A stretch of DNA of 51,290 bases from Schoenoplectus triqueter (taxonomy: Eukaryota; Streptophyta; Magnoliopsida; Poales; Cyperaceae), in contig CAXKVV010001015.1 in NCBI GenBank assembly GCA_964058805.1, positions 1 through 51,290 on the forward strand, in the 5' to 3' direction. Position numbers and translations under genes: made by a program. Under the pieces are notes generated by a model, which searched no databases, was not told where the DNA came from, and saw only the letters and a list, made by a program, of their open reading frames with translations. Shown piece by piece: positions 39,683-49,437 of the stretch (its first letter is position 1; every line of letters starts with the position of its first letter).

Positions 39683-40050
39683 CAGACTCCGCTATATCGA
39701 CCATCTCATAGAGACCACCACGTCTAGTACCCCGAATGACAACCAAGTCACCACGAAGTACCTCCATGGACCCATCGCAAATCCGTAGCTCATACCCGTG
39801 TGAATCCAACTCACTGAGTGACACAAGACTCCTCCGTACACTAGGTACATACCGAACATCAATAACCATACGGATCATACCATCTCATATCCGGAACCTA
39901 ATCGCACTGACTCTGACAACCAACAAGGTCGATTCATCAGTCAAAGTCACGGTCCCACCAGATACCTCTCGAAAGGACTTAAACTAATCCCTCCGAGGAT
40001 AAACATGGAATGTGCTCCTAGAGTCTAACACCCAGCTACTACTGGCGTCA
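39683..40050 (-). pseudogene. Copia protease and GAG-pre-integrase remnant
   Basis: On the minus strand, WVLDSRSTFHVY (about 40004-40038) corresponds to the Copia aspartic protease active site, normally D-S-G; here the Gly is Arg. A frame without stops over 39878-39700 then reads VRYVPSVRRSLVSLSELDSH, GYELRICDG and GTRRGGLYEMVD, a GAG-pre-integrase domain. That domain normally leads into the HHCC zinc finger and integrase core, but here the frame runs into the 21-bp repeat and stops. Activity is not expected because of the active-site change, at least one stop between the two segments and the loss of everything downstream. Confidence 0.8.
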
Positions 40051-40189
40051 CCGCTACCGCTGTCTGTCTTATCACCAATAGACTCATACACATCCTCCTT
40101 ACCCATACATACAATGACATCACCGTCATCACCAATCGCAACCGCCGTGCGACCGGCTCTAGGGGTAGGTGGATGGTCCAGACATCTCT

Positions 40190-40940
40190 CGAGACAATCC
40201 CATCGAAAGTGATCGGGCTTGTCATACTTATGTCATGTATCGCGGCCCGATCTTTTCTGTCGTCGCTAATCCGATACAGTCACAAGCACGATAGAGTATC
40301 CTGACACATCATCCTCACGCTGCCTCAAGGACTCAAAATCCAAAAGTAAGGCAATCACCTCCGACATAGTTAGGTCACTCTTCTTCCCTAGCAAAGGCAT
40401 TGTAATCGGATCATACGACTTTAGTAGGGATGCCATGAACAAACAAGCTTGATCCTCTTCCTCGATCTTTCTACCCGCATTGAACACATCTCCCACCAAA
40501 GTGTTAAACACACCAAGGTGAACCCTTAAATCCATACCCTCCTCCATCCTAAGCCAGTACAATCACTTCTTCAAAGTAGTCCGACTTGCCAATGATTTGG
40601 ACAAATATATGCCTTCCAGTTTCATCCATAACTCATTTGGACATGTTACGACCATGAAAGGAGCCTTGATTTTATTAGACAAACAAAATCGGATTGTACC
40701 AAGGGCTTTACCACACAACGTTTTTCACTCGTCATCCTCTATTTCTGTTGGTTTAGTACTACTCAAGGCAACATCCAAACCCTGAAGCACAAGGGCATCA
40801 CGGACTGAGCCTTGCCACAATGTAAAGTTTTGTTTCCTGTTAAACTTCTCAATCCCAAATACGGATGGTATAATGGGGTTTGTCATGTTCTTATTCAAGT
40901 TGGAACCGCACCAAACAACTGTACTACACCACTGTACCAC
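40190..40940 (-). pseudogene. Decayed Copia gag with zinc-knuckle remnant
   Basis: This is the coat-protein gene of the deleted Copia element. The first readable part, 40940-40728, contains FGIEKFNRKQNFTLWQGSVR, the standard N-terminal Copia gag signature. Further downstream are LWMKLEGIYLSKSL, YWLRMEEG, DVFNAGRKIEEEDQA and LLLDFESLRQRE, in the usual order. In-frame stops lie at 40725-40727 (a Trp codon in relatives), 40563-40565 and 40266. A frameshift near the end places the zinc-knuckle remnant (40194-40238) in another frame. There the DKPDHFRWDC part is kept, but the first Cys is a stop and the second is Tyr, so the CX2CX4HX4C nucleic-acid-binding knuckle is broken. Confidence 0.85.
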
Positions 40941-40949
40941 CGAACCCGT

Positions 40950-40961
40950 GCTCTAATACCA
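40950..40961 (-). promoter_or_regulatory. Primer binding site (initiator tRNA-Met type)
   Basis: On the minus strand, TGGTATTAGAGC lies two bases inside the 5' LTR. It differs by one base from TGGTATCAGAGC, the usual plant Copia site complementary to initiator tRNA-Met. This fixes the element's orientation. Confidence 0.9.
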
Positions 40962-40963
40962 CT

Positions 40964-41556
40964 TGTTGGGGGGCCCACAAAACCGATCAGGGACTGGTAC
41001 AAATAGGTGCAGCAGATACAATACTGGTACAACAGGTGCCAACTATCAGAACAACCCCAATAGCCACAAACAGGACAATAACAGCCCCAAAGAGGACAAT
41101 CCCGCAATAAGTTGGATCCCGAGAAATTAGAAACATAATTGACCAATGCATACAACCAACCAACTACAATGGAGCAAAATGTGTTATCACGGGATAAATT
41201 AAGTCTAACAAGCACACAAGAAATAAAGTGGTTCGGCCGAGCCTACTCCACCGGGAGACAAACGACTAACAAATTTACTATAAATTAAGGAGATTACAAG
41301 AGATTACAAGAGTGTTTCAATTACTAGAACAAACAATCACTCTATCTCTACCTTCGTCACTCTTTTTTTTTATTATCTCATCTCACTCTCTTTTGTTCAA
41401 GGCATACAAGAAAGAATAATCACCAGTCACGAATTACTATAGCAACCTAACTTTTCAGCCGCACTCACCAAAAGAGATGGGGGCAAGAGAATAAATTAAG
41501 TCCAAAAGTTGAGTACATGAGCCAATACTAAATTTGAACCTAAAAAATACCCAACA
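40964..41556 (-). repeat. 5' LTR of the minus-strand Copia element
   Basis: 593 bp, TGTTGGGGGGCCC...TACCCAACA. It aligns with 38683-39267. The right copy of the target duplication AAACA follows at 41557-41561. Confidence 0.92.
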
Positions 41557-41680
41557 AAACATTAGCAAGACTTGAGTGTCAAATAAGATATTTGAAAAAG
41601 TAGAGGGAGATGAGAAAATGAAGAAGAATAGTATATAACAAAAAAAGGAATAAAATAAAATAGCAAATAAAAAAGAACAA
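41557..41680. mobile_element. Right inverted repeat of the TIR element, outer part
   Basis: It continues the right arm after the Copia insertion: TTGAGTGTCAAATAAGA pairs with TCTTATTTGACACTCAA of the left arm. Weaker matches extend through GAAGAAGAATAG and GGAATAAAATAAAATAG. The outer end is uncertain. Confidence 0.65.
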
Positions 41681-42780
41681 AGAAATGGTATGAACCGAAT
41701 TGGACTTTGTCATAACGATCCATATTAATCGTTCACATTGCAATATTGCTAAAATTAGTTGTACCATCATTCAAAAATATCATCTGAAATATCTTGTCCA
41801 CATAGAGCAATATTTGTGGTCAAATTTTAGGTAATCAACGACCATGCGTTCTTCCCCTGACCGATTCAATCAAAACCAACCACTACCACTACCAGATATG
41901 AGTCCGAGCCATGTCTCTCTTTCAGAGAAGAGAAGCAATTATTGCCAAACTCTCCGGATAACATCTATCTTTATTATATAATTATAATTATAATTTTGTT
42001 TTAATTTATTATAGACCTACGAAAACGATCATTAGCGACCAACTTTTCAAACAAAGAGAAAAAGAAAAGAAGGAAAACGACGATTACAGGATACAATCGG
42101 ACTTATCTAATGTCGTTTTCATGACATAATCCAAGACAACACATCATGTGAGGCATCATGCCTTGTGGCCTTCCGTGTCCTTTTCTTCTGTATCTTTCTT
42201 TCTGCATACGAATGGCCCCACTTTAGGAAAGCGTCATTTGTTGAATTTATTTTGCAAATATTGACGCAACCGCATTAATTAAATATGTGATAAACTCGGT
42301 ATGTTAGGTGCTTTTCTTTTCTTCTAGGATCGATGCACGGACGGATCTTTCTAATCATGGTCGGAAAGAAAAAAAAAGTGTTCTTCGTTTGTTCCAAAAA
42401 GAGGTTGTCTGAGGCTTTGAGCAAACAATGTCATTTTGAGAAATCAACTGAAACCTCCTAGTTCCTACCATATATATAATATGCAGGATGTATAATCGCA
42501 ATACCAGCCTTTATATTATAAATAAAGACAGAAAATCTCCAGAAGATTATCCATTAACGTGTTCAGACCTCTATTTGATATTTTTTTCTGTTGCTAACTT
42601 GATCAAAATTTAAGAGCTGTGAATGAAGAGGAATACCGAAACAAGGGGATTTTTTTTTTAATTTTTATGTACTGTATGTTACTATTTCGTAGTGTTTTGT
42701 TTTGATAAACGGGAAAACTTGTTCTATTATATTAATTAAGGTTGTCACTCGTTTTGCACCTACAAAATAGTTCTCAAATA
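41681..42780. other. Intergenic, no gene recognised
   Basis: Mixed-composition sequence without a convincing open frame or RNA gene. A short inverted pair (GAAAACGATCATTAG near 42018 and CTAATGTCGTTTTC near 42107) is too small to call an element. The last ten bases, TTCTCAAATA (42771-42780), are the left target duplication of the adjoining retroposon. Confidence 0.5.
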
Positions 42781-42917
42781 TAATAACAACAAAGTCTTTA
42801 ATCTCAAATAAATTAATATGCTAGAAGTGAAATCCAATCCAAAAATATAGATCACACATCTCAAATATATATAAAAAATCAATGATAGTAATAATGATAA
42901 CGGTACTAATAATAAAA
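42781..42917 (-). mobile_element. Short retroposon (SINE or 5'-truncated LINE 3' end)
   Basis: Flanked by a direct repeat TTCTCAAATA (42771-42780 and 42918-42927). On the minus strand it ends in a degenerate GTTGTTATTA tail. Its body matches the insertion at 50759-50889 along its length (AATCCAATCCAAAA, ATCTCAAATATAT and AATCAATGATAGTAATAA are shared). A (TTG)n tail and long target duplication are features of plant RTE-type LINEs and the SINEs that use them. The exact family is not certain. Confidence 0.75.
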
Positions 42918-43034
42918 TTCTCAAATAAATAATTAAAAATATAAATTTTTTAATATTCAATAAAAATTTCATATTAAAAATATTTTAAACATAATTTTTA
43001 AATATTAAAGGTTTATATAATAATAATAATAAGA

Positions 43035-43437
43035 GTTATGCTACAATTAGTTACAAAGTACAAAATATTTTTGTATTGCATATCATATCTCTCATTTTTA
43101 AATTCAGAATGTTGATCCAATCGTTATATGTGATCTCCATATTAAAAATATGCTTGAAAATTAAATTTTATATTTTTTAGAATTTTTTTCTATTTTTTAA
43201 AGGATAGAAAATCATTATTATTGTATGCTTCAAAAATAGTTAGATCAATGCATTTTCTACCACTCCAAAATAATATATATATTTTTTAAAATAAAATAAA
43301 ATTTAGTCTCCAAATATATTTTGATATGGAAATCACATTGAACAGCTAGATCAGTCTTTTAAATTTGAAAATGAGAGATATAGTGTGAAGTACAAAAGTA
43401 ATTTTATATTTCATAACGAACTATAACATAACTCATA
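43035..43437. mobile_element. Foldback MITE, ~400 bp
   Basis: The end GTTATGCTACAATTAG pairs with CTATAACATAAC. Complementarity continues inwards (ACAAAGTACAAAA / TGAAGTACAAAAGT in inverted sense; CATATCTCTCATTTTTAAA / TTTGAAAATGAGAGATATAG; GATCCAATCG / GCTAGATCAG). No coding capacity. The internal layout resembles the pair at 3608-4543, but the termini differ, so it is a separate family or a distant member. Confidence 0.75.
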
Positions 43438-44110
43438 ATAATAATAATACTAAAAATGTAGTATCATATTAAGAGTTAAATTTCATCTCAAATATATCAC
43501 ACCCATCTATTTTAAATGAGAAGAAAAAAATTTATATACAAACCATTGAATTTAAAAACATAAAAACTTAAAAACTTTTTTATGTATTAAGAATACTACA
43601 TCTTATCTATGAGTTGCGATGGGTATGATTAAAATAGATGACTATTTACTTTCTGCTCATTAAAATTTATTTTATAATTATTTTTAAGGATGATGTTAAA
43701 AGTCTACCACAAAAGAAAACTGAAATTGAACTTATCACGAATGTGCTTTGCTACGACTCACTTTTCAAATAAAGTATCATTTCATTTCACTTATACATCG
43801 TCTGAAGTATAATGGTTACATTTGATTAATTCATAAAGTATAATGTTTTTTTATTTCTTGATTAGCATGACAGGATGAAATCCATATAGTAAAGAGAAAA
43901 TCCTGCAATTAACAAATATTGTATGAAGTAAACTGATTTAGCATTTTTTTTAATTAATATAATATTGTTTTTTCTAATACCTTATATAGAAAACATCTAT
44001 TTTACTTTGTATTTCCAAAAATGTCATCCTATTTCAATATAAATATATAATAACAAATAAAGTTAGAAGTATATATAATTAATCAATTATTTTTATACAG
44101 TAATCATAGC
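43438..44110. other. Intergenic, AT-rich, no gene recognised
   Basis: Very AT-rich sequence with short complementary words near 43480-43660 (for example ATCTATTTTAA and TTAAAATAGAT), too weak to define an element. No open frame or RNA gene. Confidence 0.5.
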
Positions 44111-44166
44111 ATTCCTAAAAACACATAATTAAATTTCAATTCCTAAAAACACATAATTAAATTTCA
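44111..44166. repeat. 28-bp perfect tandem duplication
   Basis: The unit starts ATTCCTAAAAACACATAATT and ends AAATTTCA. It fills 44111-44138 and is repeated without change at 44139-44166, which points to a recent slippage or repair event. Confidence 0.95.
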
Positions 44167-44889
44167 ATGAAGGAATAAATATAATTCTAATATGATAAAA
44201 CTTTAGCAAAATGATATTTTTAGGAGAGATATCACTAATTTATAATTTTTAATGTAGCAAATGTGATATAAATTTAACAAAGACTTATATATTTTCGTTA
44301 TAATATAATCATAAAAAATCTCTGATATATCTAATGATTTATCTTCTATCTAAAAATTAATCAACGAATTTTAATCAATCCTAATCGTTACTGGAGCACT
44401 TATACGAGTAATGATTATTGTTCGGAATCTTCAGTTCCTCACTCATCTTTCATGACCATTAAATATTTAACTTTGTTTTGAAAGTACTCAGAACAAAATC
44501 AGATTAATTTAAAAAATAGATTATTTTTGCACTCTAATTTATGCACACCCTGTTTGCACAAAAGTGATAAGTATAAGCATCTCCATGCACTGAAAATGGC
44601 GGTGAAACAAAATAAGAAAAGGAATGGAAAAGAAATTTGACGAGTATGAATTGAGAATATGGCGTAGACATCTCGCCTGTTTGATTAGATAATATTTAAG
44701 TTGAAGAAACAAAACAAAAAGCGATGAGCCAAAAATATATTAGAAGGATTCAAAATTGGAAAAGAAAATAAAAGACAACAGAGAACGATAGATCAAATAG
44801 CAAAAAAAAAATAGTTGAAAATTAGATCAAATAATTAAGAATGGTATAACAATTTACAATATTATTTTTTAAATAATTACAATTTAATT
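44167..44889. other. Intergenic, AT-rich, no gene recognised
   Basis: No open frame, RNA gene or clear repeat is seen in this stretch. Confidence 0.5.
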
Positions 44890-45213
44890 ATATAACAAAG
44901 CTAGTAAGAGCTTATAAGATGACTCTGAATTCATTTTTTTGAAAATTTTAAATATATGTTTTGGATTTTTTAAGATGACTCTAAAAATAATAATAAAGTA
45001 ATGAATACTTATATATGAGAAAATATCATTAAAAAATTCAAAATAAATATTTAAGATGTTTTTAAATTATTTTTTTGCATCTCGTGAAATTTTAACATAA
45101 AAAATATTAAGAAATATAAATTGAGACTTAAAATATTTTATATTTTTTGAATCAAACTCATCTAAAAGTTTTACGAAAACTCAACTTAGTAGCTTTGCTT
45201 TTAATTATAACTC
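44890..45213. mobile_element. Foldback MITE, ~320 bp
   Basis: ACAAAGCTAGTAAG near the left end pairs with CTTAGTAGCTTTGC near the right end. Inner pairs include GATGACTCTGAATTCA with TGAATCAAACTCATC. Boundaries are approximate and no target duplication was confirmed. Confidence 0.6.
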
Positions 45214-45366
45214 ATTTAAATCTCATCTTATACCACTACATGTTGGAAAACTCCAAAAAAAAAAGTCAGCTGCTCACAGCTCACTCCTACTAGAGTGTAA
45301 CTCCGGTATTGGATGTTGCATGGTATTTATGTTTGTTGCGTAATTCTTTAGTTACTCTCCGTGAGT

Positions 45367-45922
45367 TAAGGGAGGAATAAACGGAGCGGATCGTTTCATT
45401 CGGTTCCGTATTCAAAAATTATCTGAAAATATATTATCTATATTAAATAATAATTATTCATATTCATACTCATATTCGGTTCGTATCCATAAAAAAATGA
45501 CGTGGATATGAATATGAATTTGATTTTAGACTCTATTATTCATATCCGAAATAGAACATGTATTATAAAATTTTATTTATAAAATAATATTATTTATCGA
45601 TATTTTTATTTATATATAATATTGTTATTATAAATATTAATAAATATATGTATTATAAATATTAATTATTAATATAAGTACTTATTTTTATTATATATAC
45701 ATAATTATTAGTAACATATATTAATTTTTATTCATATTTTATCATAAAATTCGTATCCGTTGAATATTCGCTTCGCATCCATATTTGTTTAAGGCAAATT
45801 TGATTTTGAATTTTGACATCCGTTTAATATCCGTAACCATATCCGTATCTGTCAAATAAGAAGTAGATATGAATATAATTTTAGCACTATCCATTCTGAA
45901 TCCGTTCTGTTTATAACCCTAA
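45367..45922. mobile_element. Degenerate hAT-type non-autonomous element
   Basis: The ends AGGGAGGAATAAACGGAGCGGAT and (inverted) AGGGTTATAAACAGAACGGAT pair imperfectly. The body is full of ATATCCG, CGTATCC and GGATATGAATATG words, the same subterminal vocabulary as the better-preserved hAT element at 46498-47115. No 8-bp target duplication survives, so it is probably an older relative. Confidence 0.6.
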
Positions 45923-45965
45923 TGAAATCACAAGTTCAAAATAGAAAGATCACATCACAAATTTC

Positions 45966-46385
45966 ACTTATATAAGGGCCAAAAGTATCTGTATTTAAAA
46001 AATATGTAAAAAATAAAAGATAAAATTTCACTTATATTTAATTTTTATGATATATTTCATATTTATGATGTTTTTAAAAATTTTATTCAAATGAAAAATT
46101 CAAAATCATAGACATGTTTCTAATAAGTTAGAATGTGTATCAAATTTAAAATAATTTAAAAACTAATTGATTATTCATCACAACATCATCAAAACTCCAC
46201 TATCAAAATTTTAAAATTGTATGATTAGAGATAAAATCTTTTTCAATAACTATTTCTATCTAAATCATTAGAAAAATATCTATGATTTTGAAAATTTTCA
46301 TTTGAGTAATATTTTAAAAAATGTACCATAAATATTAGATGTACTATAAAGTTGAATATGCACTAGAATGACTCTTATATATATT
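45966..46385. mobile_element. Foldback MITE, ~420 bp
   Basis: The left block ATTCAAATGAAAAATTCAAAATCATAGA (about 46085-46112) pairs with TCTATGATTTTGAAAATTTTCATTTGAGTAAT (about 46270-46301). Outer pairs include CTTATATAAG with CTTATATATA. It is all AT-rich with no coding capacity. Confidence 0.65.
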
Positions 46386-46497
46386 TATAATAAGTGGGTT
46401 ATGTATTTTTATGTCTTAAATGCAAGATTACTTTAAAAGTCTCAAAGATTATGTATTATATTTGCTCTTATGACCGAGAGAAAGGGGGTCATCAAAG

Positions 46498-47115
46498 TAG
46501 GGTTGCAAACAGATAGTAAAATATCTGATATTATCCGTGATCCGATTCGAAAAATAACAAAAATTATCCGATCCATATCTGTATCTGAAAATTTTTAACG
46601 GATATGGATACGGTTTGGCTATTACCTATCCATAACCGTCCGTTTAGCTATTATCCGTCAATATCCTACATTATCCGAAGATATCCAATCCTATATTATC
46701 CGAATACATATCCGAAAAAAAATCTCATTATGTGTTTTTAATTATATTTTTTACATACATTATAAATCTAACTAATTTTATAAATAATTTGTGCTAATGT
46801 ATCATGTTTTTTAATAATTCATTGATACATTTGAACTACTAATATAATGATAATTAATATTTAATTTTTATAATTAATAATTCTATCAAAAAATAATATG
46901 CAATTATTTTTTAATGATATATATAATATTTTACTTCATATCCGAAATATATCCGTATTTATATATATATCCGTCCGATATCCGATCTGTATCTGATATC
47001 CGTTGAATATCTGATCAGTATCCATATCCAAAACTATCCGTATCCGAAAAATTATAACGAATATGGATACGATAAAAACATTATCCATCCATATTCGATC
47101 CGTTTTGCAACCCTA
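46498..47115. mobile_element. Non-autonomous hAT element with 8-bp target duplication
   Basis: The termini TAGGGTTGCAAAC and GTTTTGCAACCCTA are inverted repeats. The flanks carry a perfect 8-bp duplication CATCAAAG (46490-46497 and 47116-47123), diagnostic of the hAT superfamily. The 618-bp body has no transposase, and both sides carry many copies of ATATCCG / CGGATAT words in opposite orientation, the kind of subterminal repeats that hAT transposases bind. The intact duplication points to a fairly recent insertion. Confidence 0.93.
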
Positions 47116-47394
47116 CATCAAAGTACCGTGACCTCGTTTTTCTTGTAATAAACACTACACTATTCTTTTTGCAAGATGCGATTGCACAGATAAAGGAGAA
47201 AAATAATGAGCCCTTACTACAAAATGTAGCATTGATGATAATCTCTTTCTGCAATACAACCTACAACTGTTCATCAAACATCACGTGATATATGTATATA
47301 TATTTTTTTGTAAAAAAAAAAGAAGAAGACGGATTACAAAGCTGTAAAATTTCGATGAGTTTCAGCCGTATTGGTAAAAAAGGTGGAATTCCTA

Positions 47395-47741
47395 GATAAT
47401 TATTTCCTTTTGACAATCTTAACAATTAATTTTATATAACTTCATAAAAATATTAAAAATATAAAAATTTACAAATATATTTTTAAATTTATTCATTGAG
47501 TATGTTTCAAAATTGCTGTAATTTGAGTATCATTTGAATTCCATCAAAATTATATGATAATTTGACAATTAAATTTAATAATTTTTGATGATATATTAAA
47601 TAATACTCAAATTGCATTAAATTTTGAAATATAACCAATTTTTAATAATATGTTTGCAAGATTTTTTTAATTTTAAAGTTTTTTCATAAATTTATATGAA
47701 ATTAGTTGTCAAAATTGTCAAAGTAAATAGTTGTCAACTGA
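47395..47741. mobile_element. Foldback MITE, ~345 bp
   Basis: TTATTTCCTTTTGACAATCTT at the left pairs with AATTGTCAAAGTAAATAG at the right. Pairing continues through AACAATTAATTTTATATA / ATATGAAATTAGTTGTCA and TTCAAAATTG / AAATTTTGAAAT towards the centre. No coding capacity. Confidence 0.7.
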
Positions 47742-48299
47742 TCCCACACTAAAGAAAAATATTTGGTCATAAATTTCATCTAAGAGGTAAATAACTCATG
47801 TCTCACATAATAACTCACGAGTTTGAAGTTACTGGCTTATTGATTCGGCTAGTATTCAAGTCTCATTAATTCACTAATCTCATTTATTATAGAAAAGAAG
47901 GGACTTGACAATAAATTGGTATATCAGATTCATCGTCTTTAAGTCAAGCAACGTGTTATGTATTCTGACTTGTTCTATAGTAATTACATTAATGAAGTAA
48001 TTAAATTTGACAATCTATGAGATTGGAAATTAACTCCTCAAAATTTAATTGAAAGTAATAACCGTAATATCATTTTTCAAAATAGGAAAGAACGTGGGTC
48101 CGTTCTACTTCTACATAAGGTGACCATTATTTTTTAATATAATAAAGAAGGTTACAAGCACAAGCACGAGCACCAACAATAAGATCATTCGGACCAAATT
48201 GTTTAACTACAAAAAATTATAAAAAGTAAAAGAGTTAAAAAAGGTAACTATTGTAACAATATTATTAATTTATTATAGTAATTGCACTGATAATAACGT
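47742..48299. other. Upstream intergenic region of the DENN gene
   Basis: AT-rich with no open frame. It should include the core promoter of the gene that follows, but no convincing TATA box at a fixed distance from the GC-richer leader could be chosen among the many AT-rich words near 48250-48280. Confidence 0.4.
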
Positions 48300-48416
48300 A
48301 GAAGACCATTCTTCCTCCGAAGTCCGAACCGCCCTTTTGCTGTGTTCCGAGGCGGAGAATTTCAGAACGAGAAAAAAAGAAAACCCTTTTTTCTTCGTTC
48401 TGATCTCCACTGTAAG
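48300..48416 (+). other. Probable 5' untranslated exon of the DENN gene
   Basis: A GC-richer, pyrimidine/purine-patterned leader (CTTCCTCCGAAGTCCGAACC...) stands out from the AT-rich upstream DNA. It ends at one of two possible donors a few bases apart: CCACT|GTAAGG (exon end 48411) or GTAAG|GTGATC (exon end 48416). The matching acceptor is probably TTATTATGCAG at 49240-49250. The transcription start is a guess. Confidence 0.45.
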
Positions 48417-49250
48417 GTGATCTATTTTTTTTTCTGCGTTTATTTCTAGCTTTATACATCAATTCCTCAGGCTTTAATTTTTTTCGGGTTCTCTTTCCTT
48501 TGAACTTTGAAGTAATAATAATTGAAGGCGGGGCTCGGGCGTATTTAGTCGAGCTTTAATTCATCTTTGGTACATGAAAATTCCAGGAATCGGTGCTTAG
48601 CCGTGCATATCCCTTTTCGTGCTGGGAATTTTTACCAAAGGTGGAACATTTGAGATACTCTAGTTCGATTCTGTGCAAAAAGGGCCCCTTCGTTTTGTTT
48701 TTACTTTTCTCATTTTTTGGGTGCTTTAAAGGGAGAACCTGCCCTCTTTTTTTTTTTTGTTTTGATGGATATTCAACAAGATTGGAATCATTGTTGTGTC
48801 TCCGGGGAATACATCTTCAACCAATCTGGTATGAGAAATCATGCATATAGCAGATTTTTGAGCCGATAATTCATCCAGGGCAGTAGATAAAGCACACAAC
48901 TGTCTCCTTGACTCTAGTCTGATAGGAGCTCCGTTCTTTGGTTAGTTTTTGTTAGTATCTGCTTGGATGTTTGAGGTCTACTGTTTGGTGAAGCATCAAA
49001 GTTTCATGTTTTTCCTGGAGGGGTAATTTGATCAATAATTCTGAGTTCAAATCTGGGAATTTGGTGGGAATAGCTTTGCTTGTTCCTTTCATACTGAACC
49101 CCACTTCAATTATTATGCTTCATAATTTCTTTTGCAAAAGTTTTAAAGAAACAATATAGAAATAGTGGGCTCATATCTCCTATTGAGTGAGTTTGTGTAA
49201 TGTGTATGGTTAATTCAAATTCTCCATTGAATTTTTTTCTTATTATGCAG

Positions 49251-49437
49251 GGAGAAACAGTACCAGACTAAAACCTCCTGGTTGCAAATCCAAGTAGCAA
49301 GAAACAAGGTTTTGGAACTAAAATTATTCTCTTTTTGTTTATTATTCAAGCAAAAACCATTTCTCTGTTCAATCATTGGGTGTACACGACAACAACACTA
49401 ACTCTCTCCCTATGCATTAATTAGGGAAGAAACCACG
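49251..49437 (+). other. Probable 5' untranslated region just upstream of the start codon
   Basis: It starts after a strong acceptor (T-rich tract then TTATTATGCAG). A second small intron 49309-49424 is possible (AACAAG|GTTTTG ... TTAATTAG|GGAAG), which would join 49251-49308 to the 13 bases before the ATG. It could equally be transcribed and retained. Transcript evidence would settle this. Confidence 0.4.

Larger units (their letters stand above)
38683..41556 (-). mobile_element. Internally deleted Copia element (gag and partial protease only)
   Basis: A complete LTR-to-LTR insertion of 2874 bp with TG...CA ends and a perfect 5-bp target duplication AAACA (38678-38682 and 41557-41561). It reads on the minus strand: 5' LTR 40964-41556, primer site 40950-40961, decayed gag, zinc knuckle, protease, GAG-pre-integrase segment, 3' LTR 38683-39267. 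The integrase core, reverse transcriptase and RNase H are absent, so the element cannot move by itself. It resembles non-autonomous gag-bearing terminal-repeat elements (TR-GAG class). The LTRs differ in length (593 and 585 bp) and by many substitutions, so the insertion is not recent. Confidence 0.92.

Noticed and set aside
40597..41215. Several plus-strand and minus-strand frames over the Copia gag and 5' LTR
   Set aside because: Plus-strand frames are antisense shadows of gag. The minus-strand frame 40895-41215 runs through the LTR and primer site with no domain.
42018..42125. Possible MITE from the GAAAACGA(T)CATTAG inverted pair
   Set aside because: The arms are only about 14 bp, with no further pairing inward and no target duplication.
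48593..48850. 85-codon open frame upstream of the DENN start
   Set aside because: It lies in the probable 5' UTR intron. Composition is Phe/Leu/Cys-rich from T-rich intron DNA and no domain is seen.
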